Source: Planctomycetaceae bacterium (GTDB lineage: Bacteria > Planctomycetota > Planctomycetia > Pirellulales > Pirellulaceae). Taken from it: 21,200 nt of DNA. Both the position numbers and the translations under genes were made by a program. The DNA lies in assembly GCA_018658605.1 (NCBI GenBank), contig JABHUV010000065.1, forward strand, positions 1 to 21,200, written 5' to 3'. Below are positions 14,282-21,200 of this stretch, one piece after another; the stretch's first letter is position 1; each line of letters begins with the position of its first letter. The notes beneath the pieces are model-generated. The model was not told the DNA's origin. It did no database searches and saw only the letters and a list, made by a program, of their open reading frames with translations.

Positions 14282-17203
14282 ATGATGCCATCTATAAAAA
14301 GAGTCCTCTATTGCACGCTATTGCTCGGGTTTTTATTCCCAAGTCTATCTATGCGATTGGTGGCCCAAACTTCCAAGGCTGCTAACATCTCCTACGAAAA
14401 AGATGTACGACCAATCTTCAAAACGCACTGTTTTCAGTGCCATGGTGAAAGCAACGTTATGGAAGGTGGACTTGATTTACGGCTAAACCGATTCATTCAA
14501 AAGGGGGGCGACAACGGCCCAGCAACAATAGCTGGCGACCACAAAGAATCACTTATTTGGCAACGCGTCTCCAGTGGCGCCATGCCTCCTGAGGACAACA
14601 ATCTTAGTCCACAAGAAATACTCATCATTGAACAGTGGATTCAACTGGGCGCAAAGAACCTAAACACCGAACCTGAATCGCTCGACAACAACACGTATTT
14701 CACACAAGCGGAACTCGACTTTTGGGCCTTTCAACCCATCAAAAAACCAACCTTACCGTCAATCAACGATACAACACTCGCGCGCTCTCCCGTTGACTAT
14801 TTTATTCTGCAACGCCTGCAAGACGCCAACTTGTCCCCGTCGACTTCTGCTGACAAGACTACACTGTTGCGACGCTTAACCTATGACCTATTGGGACTAC
14901 CACCTACGCTGCAACAAATAAATCGATTCTTAACAAATCAATCACCCGATGCCTACGAGCAATTAGTCGATGAATTATTAATGTCTCCTCGCTACGGTGA
15001 ACGTTGGGGCCGCCACTGGCTGGACGTCGCCGGCTATGCCGACTCAGAGGGATATACCGACAAAGATATTAAACGTGATTGGGCATACTATTACCGCGAT
15101 TATGTCGTGAATGCCTTTAATCAAAATAAACCTTATGATCAATTCCTTGTCGAACAATTAGCCGGTGATGAATTAATTCAGTCGCCACTAAGCGATCTAC
15201 AACCTTCTGACGTGACGCTACTGCAAGCGACTGGATTTCTGCGAATGGCGCCTGACGGAACGGGACAGACCGGCGTTGATCAAATGGTCGCGCGGAATCA
15301 AATGATTGCCGATACGATCAACATCATGACCACTTCGATTCTCGGCTTAACCGTTGGTTGTGCCCAATGCCATGACCACCGCTATGATCCAATCAGCCAA
15401 GAAGATTATTACGAACTGCGCGCAATACTCGCCCCGGCACTGGATTGGAAGAAGTGGCAAGCTCCGTCGACTCGCCGCATCTCTCTATACACCGACGAGG
15501 ACCGCCAGCAGAAAACAGAAGTTGAATCTCGAGCTACCGTCGCGACCGCCAAACGTCAAAAACAAGTTGACCAGCATCTTGATAGAACATTAACCGAAGA
15601 ACTAATCCGCGTGCCGGATAAGATCCGCGATGCATTACGAACAGCATATAAAACTAAATCTGACCAACGAACCGACACGCAGAAAGCGTTGCTCGAAGAA
15701 TATCCTGCGATCGGAAAAATCACCTCCGGTTCGCTTTATCTTTACAGTCGCAAACGAGCAGCTCGCGCCGTTGAACTCACTAAGATTGTAGACGCGCGCG
15801 AACAAGACATCCTGACACAAGTCCGCGAGGAATTTCTCAACAACCTCCCGCAAGAGCAACGCACCGTCTTGACCACCGCGCAACAAACGAAACCTGAGCA
15901 ACGCACCACAGAACAAAATGAACTACTCAAAGAATCTCCCGCAATGCTCGTCGATTATGCAACGTTGACCCAATTTAATCCGACTGCTGCCGCTACCATC
16001 AAAGCCAATCGGCAAATCATCGAAATTTGCCGAACCACGGATTCAACTGCACAACTTGAAGCCATGCAGAAAACAATTGATGAAATTCGAGCAGATATCC
16101 CTCAGGAACATTTCATCCGAGCGTTAACTGAACCTGTGGATCATGCACCAGATACCGTTTTGTTCATCCGCGGTAATCACGACACGCCCGGAGATAAAGT
16201 AAATCCCAGCGAGTTAGATATCTTCGCACAATTTGTCTCCACAGAGATTCCGCTCAAAGGCGTAGCTCAGCAAACCACCAATCGGCGTTTGACCTACGCG
16301 CAACACTTAACCAATGGTAAGCATCCGCTAACAGCTCGTGTGTTTGTGAACTCAGTTTGGAAACACCATTTCGGCAGAGGCATTGTTGATTCAGCGGGAG
16401 ATTTTGGCGTACTTGGACAAATGCCTACACACCCCGAGCTTCTCGATTATCTTGCAAGTGAATTTATGGATAACGATTGGGACATCAAACGCTTGCATCG
16501 GCTAATCGTCACTTCCAATACCTATCGGCAGAAATCCCAACGAACCGAAACTTTGGATGAGGTCGATCCAGACAACAAGTTACTCGCGCGGCAATCTATT
16601 CGCCGGCTTGAATCCGAAGCATTTCGCGATGCCGTGCTCGCGGTTTCTGGGTTGCTAAATAACAAAATGCACGGTCCCGGTGTGCCCGTTATGGAAGATG
16701 GCGTCGGACAAATCGTGCTAGGAATAGAAAAATTAGATGGCGAAAGAATCAACAAAGCAACAGGAGATCTCGGTGGTGAAGAACATCGCCGTAGTGTCTA
16801 CATCGAAGTTCGTCGAACTCGACCACTAGCGGTGCTAGCAACGTTTGACATTGCTACCAACACTCCGAACTGTACAAAACGAGCCTCCTCCAACGTCGCG
16901 CCCCAATCCCTATTAGTCATGAACAGCGAATTTATAGTCGAATACTCACAAGCATTTTCCGATCACATTATCAAGCAATCCAACGACTCCCTTGAAGATC
17001 AAATCCAACTGGCATGGGAAACTACCTACGCCAAACGACCCACGACCGAAAACTTACAAGCATTATTAGACTTCATGGCCATACAAATAAAGCAGTTCAA
17101 ATCAGAGGACGTAAAACTTGATGATCAAGCAGCCCGACGCAAAGCATTTGAGGTCCTGTGCCAAGCGTTATTAGGGTCGAACCAATTCCTCTACATCGAT
17201 TAA
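14282..17203 (+). CDS. PSCyt1-DUF1549-DUF1553 protein (planctomycete cytochrome-like)
   Basis: This is a 973-residue exported protein with the typical planctomycete three-domain order. After a signal peptide (about 7-29), the PSCyt1 domain (PF07635) has a heme-c motif CFQCH (C50, C53, H54) and a likely axial Met in GAMPPED (M101). DUF1549 (PF07583) runs from about SPVDYFILQRL (169) and includes SPRYGERWGRHWLD and a second CxxCH at C360, C363, H364. DUF1553 (PF07587) begins near residue 675 with RRLTYAQHLT and includes NSVWKHHFGRGIVD and SNTYRQ. Between DUF1549 and DUF1553 is a polar linker with two related segments (about 444-480 and 522-560), both containing the pattern QRT-x-x-Q-x-x-LL-x-E-x-PA. 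Heme binding is expected from the motif but rarely shown for the family. The DUF1501 partner follows after 31 bp, the standard pairing. Confidence 0.93.
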   Translation: MMPSIKRVLYCTLLLGFLFPSLSMRLVAQTSKAANISYEKDVRPIFKTHCFQCHGESNVMEGGLDLRLNRFIQKGGDNGPATIAGDHKESLIWQRVSSGAMPPEDNNLSPQEILIIEQWIQLGAKNLNTEPESLDNNTYFTQAELDFWAFQPIKKPTLPSINDTTLARSPVDYFILQRLQDANLSPSTSADKTTLLRRLTYDLLGLPPTLQQINRFLTNQSPDAYEQLVDELLMSPRYGERWGRHWLDVAGYADSEGYTDKDIKRDWAYYYRDYVVNAFNQNKPYDQFLVEQLAGDELIQSPLSDLQPSDVTLLQATGFLRMAPDGTGQTGVDQMVARNQMIADTINIMTTSILGLTVGCAQCHDHRYDPISQEDYYELRAILAPALDWKKWQAPSTRRISLYTDEDRQQKTEVESRATVATAKRQKQVDQHLDRTLTEELIRVPDKIRDALRTAYKTKSDQRTDTQKALLEEYPAIGKITSGSLYLYSRKRAARAVELTKIVDAREQDILTQVREEFLNNLPQEQRTVLTTAQQTKPEQRTTEQNELLKESPAMLVDYATLTQFNPTAAATIKANRQIIEICRTTDSTAQLEAMQKTIDEIRADIPQEHFIRALTEPVDHAPDTVLFIRGNHDTPGDKVNPSELDIFAQFVSTEIPLKGVAQQTTNRRLTYAQHLTNGKHPLTARVFVNSVWKHHFGRGIVDSAGDFGVLGQMPTHPELLDYLASEFMDNDWDIKRLHRLIVTSNTYRQKSQRTETLDEVDPDNKLLARQSIRRLESEAFRDAVLAVSGLLNNKMHGPGVPVMEDGVGQIVLGIEKLDGERINKATGDLGGEEHRRSVYIEVRRTRPLAVLATFDIATNTPNCTKRASSNVAPQSLLVMNSEFIVEYSQAFSDHIIKQSNDSLEDQIQLAWETTYAKRPTTENLQALLDFMAIQIKQFKSEDVKLDDQAARRKAFEVLCQALLGSNQFLYID

Positions 17204-17234
17204 ACCACCACATCCTTGCCAATCCACCATTATC

Positions 17235-18704
17235 ATGCAATCAAAATCAATACCTGATATTACTTGCACCGAGTCGAATACAACTCGCCGTAAATTCCTA
17301 TCGCGGGTGTCGTTAAGCACGATTCCACTGGCCTTAGCGTTTGCCAACGAGCAACCATTATCAGCCAAACCAGTCAAACCCGATTTAGGTCCACGGAATT
17401 TCGACTTGGCTGCAAAAAATTCCCATCAATCGGGAACTGCCACAGCGATGATATCGATGTTCATGCAGGGCGGTCCAAGCCAAGTCGACTTGATGGACCC
17501 CAAGCCTCTGTTAAATAAGATGCACCTGCAAAAATTTCCGGAAAAAATCAAATACGACAACGCCGCTGAAGCCAGTTCTCGTATTTTTGGGACGCCTTGG
17601 AAATTTAAACAGTACGGTCAATCTGGCACCGCGATATCCGAATTACTACCGGGACTTTCAGAGATTGTCGATGACGTTCTCGTCATTCGCTCAATGCATA
17701 CCGGCGTCAACAATCATGGTCAATCAATTCACGCGATGAACAGTGGACGGATTCAAGAAGGCCGTCCTGCCCTTGGAAGTTGGATGACTTATGCACTCGG
17801 ATCAGAAACTCGACAACTGCCAGCCTATGTCGCCATGACTGACCCTCAGGGACTACCAGTGTTAGGCGTATTGAATTGGTCCAATGGTTGGTTGCCTTCA
17901 CTTTACCAAGGAACCGTCATCCGCCCCGTGGAACCGCGAATCCTAAACCTAAATCCTCCCACGGCGCTGCGGGGAAAAACACAAGAGAACTTTTTGTCGT
18001 TGTTAAAACAACTCAACGGTCAACATCATCAACGGCGTAATCGTGAACTTGAATTAGCTGCGAGACGCACTAATCTAGAATTGGCCACTCGCATGCAATC
18101 CGCTGCCGCCAATGCACTCGATATATCCAAAGAAACTAAAGCAACCCATGAGATGTATGGCATCAACAATCCGGTAACTGAAGAATTCGGTAAGCGTTGT
18201 TTGATTGCACGGCGATTAGTTGAACGGGGTGTACGGTTTGTACAACTGTTTACCAAGAATCAATATTGGGATCACCATGGTAGCCTTCAAACTCGACTGC
18301 CAGCTTCATGTCAAAAAATTGATATCCCCGCTGCAGCATTGGTCAAGGATCTCAAACAACGAGGCATGCTCGATTCAACCGTAGTCCATTGGGGAGGTGA
18401 AATGGGGCGATTGCCCGTGATTCAAAACGATTCAGGAACAAAAAACTTTGGTCGCGACCATAACACATATGGTTTCAGCATGTGGGTCGCCGGTGGTGGG
18501 TTCAAACAAGGGGGAACATATGGAGTCACCGATGAATTTGGGCATCGAGCGATTGAGAATATTGTCAATCATTATGATTACCATGCAACGCTGTTCCATT
18601 TATTTGGACTCGACGCCGAAGCGGTGACCTACAAACAGAATGGCCGTGAGCAATCACTGTTAGATGGTCAAGCCGGTAAAATCATTCCTGAGTTGTTGAC
18701 CTAA
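17235..18704 (+). CDS. DUF1501 family protein, partner of the upstream PSCyt1/DUF1553 protein
   Basis: This complete 489-residue member of PF07394 has a Tat-type leader with TTRRKFLSR (16-24, twin Arg at 18-19), a hydrophobic stretch and a likely signal peptidase site after LSA (42-44). Family motifs follow: FMQGGPSQVDLMDPKP near residue 76-91, VIRSMHTG, HWGGEMGR (385-392, in place of the usual GEFGR), GRDHN (406-410) and WVAGGGFKQGGTYGVTDEFG. It belongs to the sulfatase/phosphatase-like superfamily, but no activity has been settled for it. It follows the PSCyt1 protein by 31 bp without a Shine-Dalgarno and is almost certainly in the same operon. It differs from the left-edge DUF1501 protein in the key GEFGRTP segment (GEMGRLP here). 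Confidence 0.93.
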   Translation: MQSKSIPDITCTESNTTRRKFLSRVSLSTIPLALAFANEQPLSAKPVKPDLGPRNFDLAAKNSHQSGTATAMISMFMQGGPSQVDLMDPKPLLNKMHLQKFPEKIKYDNAAEASSRIFGTPWKFKQYGQSGTAISELLPGLSEIVDDVLVIRSMHTGVNNHGQSIHAMNSGRIQEGRPALGSWMTYALGSETRQLPAYVAMTDPQGLPVLGVLNWSNGWLPSLYQGTVIRPVEPRILNLNPPTALRGKTQENFLSLLKQLNGQHHQRRNRELELAARRTNLELATRMQSAAANALDISKETKATHEMYGINNPVTEEFGKRCLIARRLVERGVRFVQLFTKNQYWDHHGSLQTRLPASCQKIDIPAAALVKDLKQRGMLDSTVVHWGGEMGRLPVIQNDSGTKNFGRDHNTYGFSMWVAGGGFKQGGTYGVTDEFGHRAIENIVNHYDYHATLFHLFGLDAEAVTYKQNGREQSLLDGQAGKIIPELLT

Positions 18705-18806
18705 CCCCATCCGTTGCATTCGTGTTAATGCGTGTGGTCACGGCTTTCCTGTGCTGCCTTACGCCACGGGTCGCCCTTACGTAAAACAGTCGCCTTTGTT
18801 ATCCTT

Positions 18807-18835
18807 TTGACTTCTTGCATCGTACCCCCTTTTAT
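18807..18835 (+). promoter_or_regulatory. Candidate promoter of the desaturase gene
   Basis: TTGACT at 18807-18812 (five of six -35 matches) and TTTTAT at 18830-18835 (four of six -10 matches) are separated by 17 bp. Initiation would be expected around 18841-18846, at the ATG at 18845, so the transcript may be leaderless. Confidence 0.35.
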
Positions 18836-18844
18836 TTTTACATC

Positions 18845-19819
18845 ATGACTGACAAAAAACAATTTCATATAGATTGGCCACGCTGTATTCCATTTATTGG
18901 AATGCATATCGGCGTCATCTCTTTGTGTTTTGTAGACTTCAGTTGGACTGCTGTGTTGTTCGGTGTTGGGTTCTATTGCACTCGCATGTTGGCAATCACT
19001 GGATTCTACCACCGCTATTTCGCCCACCGTGCATTCAAGACGTCACGCTGGTTTCAATTCGTAGGTGCCTGCGTTGGTAATGCGTCGATCCAACGGGGAC
19101 CGCTGTGGTGGGCCGCTCATCACCGCGACCACCATTTACATTCCGACACGGACAAGGATGTTCATAGCCCGACACTTACGGGTTTCTGGTTTAGTCATAT
19201 GGGCTGGTTTATGACTAAGGAAAATTACGATTTAAAAGAAGACCGGATTCGCGACTTCAGTAAGTACCCCGAGTTAATGTTCATTACAAAGTACGATACG
19301 GTCGTGCCCGCTCTGTTCTTTGTTTTGTGTTGTACGATTGGCTGGAGTTGGAAATTCTTGGTTCCTGCTGCAGAGGGCGTGTGGGCGCTTACTGTCGGGC
19401 AAATGATCGCCTATTCATTTTTTGCATCAACCGTCGTTTTATATCACGCTACGTTTTGTGTAAATTCACTATTACACGTGTGGGGCACCCGTCCTTATAA
19501 GACCGCTGATACCAGTCGTAACAATGCTTTAATCTCGATCATCGTTTTCGGCGAAGGATGGCATAACAATCACCACCATTTTCAATCTGCTGCTCGTAAC
19601 GGATTTCGCTGGTGGGAATTTGATCCTACCTTCTGGGCGTTGAAGATTCTTTCGTGGGTAGGTATCGTCTGGGATCTCAAAGAAGTCCCTCCACATATCG
19701 TTCACCGCACTGCAGATGCCGAGGTGGACAAAGATGAAACTGCCTCAGCAGCTGTCCACCGAAAATTCCCTTCTGCCAAAACCACGGAAGAAGAATCGGT
19801 GGCATCTGAGGCGTTATAA
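18845..19819 (+). CDS. Acyl-CoA (delta-9 type) fatty acid desaturase
   Basis: This is a 324-residue membrane di-iron desaturase (PF00487-type) that introduces a double bond into saturated acyl chains, probably for membrane fluidity. The three histidine boxes are intact: HRYFAH (56-61), HHRDHH (92-97) and HNNHH (240-244, within GEGWHNNHHHF). Hydrophobic segments at about 16-50, 153-172 and 180-205 fit the usual hairpin topology. The pattern HSDTDKDVHSP after the second box is typical of delta-9 stearoyl-type enzymes. I chose ATG 18845; an in-frame TTG at 18815 would add ten residues with no family resemblance. Neither start has a Shine-Dalgarno; the preceding bases are pyrimidine-rich. The last about 35 residues are charged and probably disordered. 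It is convergent with the FAH gene. Confidence 0.92.
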   Translation: MTDKKQFHIDWPRCIPFIGMHIGVISLCFVDFSWTAVLFGVGFYCTRMLAITGFYHRYFAHRAFKTSRWFQFVGACVGNASIQRGPLWWAAHHRDHHLHSDTDKDVHSPTLTGFWFSHMGWFMTKENYDLKEDRIRDFSKYPELMFITKYDTVVPALFFVLCCTIGWSWKFLVPAAEGVWALTVGQMIAYSFFASTVVLYHATFCVNSLLHVWGTRPYKTADTSRNNALISIIVFGEGWHNNHHHFQSAARNGFRWWEFDPTFWALKILSWVGIVWDLKEVPPHIVHRTADAEVDKDETASAAVHRKFPSAKTTEEESVASEAL

Positions 19820-19886
19820 AACAAGGACCTCGATAGTAGACGTTTCCGCATATCCGAATGCATGTCGATTTTAGGCAACTTCGGTT

Positions 19887-20693
19887 CTAAACCGGTTCAT
19901 CGATCACAGGATTGGTCAGTGTACCAATCTTTTCTATTTCGATCGTGACTTCATCACCAGCGCCGAGGAACCTCGGGGGATCCTGCGCAAATCCAACACC
20001 ATGAGGTGTACCCGTTAGGATAACCGTTCCTGCTTCTAGACAACTGCTGCCGCTTAGAAACTCAATTAAAGTTGGTACATCGAAAATCATGTCGTCAGTA
20101 TTCCAATCCTGCATCGTCTCGCCATTAAGGATGGTCTTAATAGACAGTTGATTTGGATCGGGAATTTCATCGGCAGTAACCAGCACTGGGCCCAAGGGAC
20201 AAAACGTATCAAACGTTTTACCGCGGCACCATTGGCTACCTCCCCATTTACTTTGCCAATCCCGGGCACTCACATCATTAGCACACGTATAGCCCAACAC
20301 GTAATCCAACGCGTTCTCTCTCGAGACATTCTTCGCTGTCTTACCAATAACAACTGCTAACTCACATTCATAGTCAACCATTGTGCTCGCCAACTTGACC
20401 GGGATCTCGATCGGATCTCCGGGATTTTGTACTGTGCTGGGCATCTTCATAAAAACGACAGGGTGTTCAGGCATATCCGCCCCACCCTCTTCAGCATGTT
20501 TTCGATAATTCAATCCGATACAGACAATCGACTTTGGATTAAGCGGTGCCAGTGTCTTAACCACCGTTGCTCGCTCGCCAGTATCGGTCGGGCCATCAAA
20601 CGGACAACCCGTTAGGTAAGTGACCGTTTGATCTGCCTGTAACACACCATATCGAGTTTCATCTGTATCGTTAATAAATCGTACTATTTTCAT
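19887..20693 (-). CDS. Fumarylacetoacetate hydrolase family protein
   Basis: This is a 268-residue member of the FAH superfamily (PF01557), Mg- or Mn-dependent enzymes that cleave or decarboxylate 2-oxo acids such as acylpyruvates or open-chain catechol-pathway intermediates. The metal ligands are present: YECEL (E109, E111) and NDVSARD (D140). Further signatures are [10 protein letters not shown] (60-69), [19 protein letters not shown] with K159, and LTGTPHGVG (226-234). Length matches the bacterial single-domain type, such as 2-keto-4-pentenoate hydratase-like or oxaloacetate-decarboxylase-like proteins; the substrate cannot be decided. No signal peptide, so cytoplasmic. It follows the PdxA-like gene by 74 bp on the same strand and is probably co-transcribed, which hints at a sugar- or hydroxy-acid catabolic role. 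Confidence 0.92.
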   Translation of the reverse strand: MKIVRFINDTDETRYGVLQADQTVTYLTGCPFDGPTDTGERATVVKTLAPLNPKSIVCIGLNYRKHAEEGGADMPEHPVVFMKMPSTVQNPGDPIEIPVKLASTMVDYECELAVVIGKTAKNVSRENALDYVLGYTCANDVSARDWQSKWGGSQWCRGKTFDTFCPLGPVLVTADEIPDPNQLSIKTILNGETMQDWNTDDMIFDVPTLIEFLSGSSCLEAGTVILTGTPHGVGFAQDPPRFLGAGDEVTIEIEKIGTLTNPVIDEPV

Positions 20694-20767
20694 AATTGCT
20701 TCTTCGTAAATCCAAAATTGGTCATCTAAATTAAAAAATGAGCGTCAATGTTACACCCATAAAAATA

Positions 20768-21200
20768 CTATTTTGACATCTTCACAGCCAACCTCATCGC
20801 CGTCTTCATGTCCTCCGGATCGGCCACTCCCTGACCAGCAATATCAAATGCCGTCCCATGGTCGACCGATGTACGAATAATCGGTAATCCCAAAGTCACA
20901 TTCACCGTATGCTCGAAATCTAATAACTTCATCGGCACATGACCTTGATCGTGATACATCGCTACTATCATATCACATTTGCCGCGCACACCTTGCATGA
21001 ACAACGTATCCGCCGGAAACGGGCCGGTAATATCAATTCCCTGTTCGCGAGCTAACGCAACCGCGGGTGCGATCACCCTAGATTCCTCATCCCCAAACAT
21101 GCCGTTTTCACCTGCGTGTGGATTTAAGCCACAGATGCATAACCGCGGACTTTTGAACCCTAAGTGCAGCATGGCCTGATGTCCAATTTCAATCGTCTCG
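20768..21200 (-). CDS. PdxA-family 4-phosphate dehydrogenase, C-terminal part, cut by the right edge
   Basis: The frame is open to the window edge and supplies the last 143 residues of a protein normally about 330 long. The family oxidises 4-phospho-hydroxythreonine (PdxA, vitamin B6) or D-threonate/D-erythronate 4-phosphate (PdxA2) with NAD and a divalent metal. Conserved blocks are [28 protein letters not shown] and [20 protein letters not shown], including the metal-binding histidines in the first and third blocks. The HVPMK wording after YHDQG and the FDIAG end, as far as I recall, fit PdxA2-like proteins better than canonical E. coli PdxA, which has YHDQGLPVLK and GTALELAG. The FAH gene follows after 74 bp. 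The family is certain, the subfamily is inference. Confidence 0.88.
   Translation of the reverse strand, partial: ETIEIGHQAMLHLGFKSPRLCICGLNPHAGENGMFGDEESRVIAPAVALAREQGIDITGPFPADTLFMQGVRGKCDMIVAMYHDQGHVPMKLLDFEHTVNVTLGLPIIRTSVDHGTAFDIAGQGVADPEDMKTAMRLAVKMSK

Noticed and set aside
19882..19897. CGGTT/AACCG hairpin and AACCGGTT palindrome at the FAH stop codon
   Set aside because: The stem is only 5 bp with a 3-nt loop and no T-run; it is too short to claim a terminator.
1..21200. Mobile element, phage, CRISPR or defence system
   Set aside because: No transposase, integrase, Cas, restriction or toxin-antitoxin motifs, and no regularly spaced repeats, were found on either strand.

Overview
The window looks like a chromosomal segment of a planctomycete (phylum Planctomycetota). 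A Pirellulales-like marine lineage is possible, but I cannot fix the genus. The main evidence is a PSCyt1/DUF1549/DUF1553 protein followed directly by a DUF1501 protein, a second DUF1501 protein at the left edge, and several exported hydrolases of types common in this phylum. Further evidence is a very large membrane protein with leucine-rich repeats, and many genes without a Shine-Dalgarno sequence. I see no tRNA, rRNA, insertion sequence, phage gene or CRISPR array, so this reads as ordinary chromosome rather than a mobile island.

Layout. 1-1148 (-): 5' part of a DUF1501 gene running off the left edge. 1360-4575 (+): three closely spaced genes for a metallophosphoesterase, a neutral-ceramidase-like protein and an alpha/beta hydrolase. 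4609-6523 (-): an exported peptidase resembling family C25 (gingipain) and a TlpA-like thioredoxin-fold protein. 6719-6952 (-): a DUF1653 protein, divergent by 40 bp from a PhoD-like phosphatase (6993-8528, +). 8648-8797 (-): a 49-residue protein with a strong ribosome binding site. 9049-10389 (+): a class III aminotransferase resembling glutamate-1-semialdehyde aminomutase. 10414-14166 (-): a 1250-residue protein with about nine membrane segments and leucine-rich repeats. 14282-18704 (+): the PSCyt1/DUF1549/DUF1553 and DUF1501 pair. 18845-19819 (+): a fatty acid desaturase. 19887-20693 (-): a fumarylacetoacetate-hydrolase-family protein, and 20768-21199 (-): the C-terminal part of a PdxA-family dehydrogenase cut by the right edge.

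How the genes fit together. Most products carry a signal peptide, Tat-like leader or membrane segments, so the region mainly serves the envelope: hydrolysis of phosphoesters, amides and esters, proteolysis, thiol chemistry, and the planctomycete cytochrome-like/DUF1501 system. The desaturase adjusts membrane lipids. FAH and PdxA at the right end are cytoplasmic, probably co-transcribed, and may act in sugar-acid catabolism rather than vitamin B6 synthesis. I do not see a clear new defence or mobile system. The most unusual items are the C25-like peptidase beside a thioredoxin-fold protein that lacks the cis-proline, the LRR membrane giant, two candidate leaderless starts, and the 49-residue gene.
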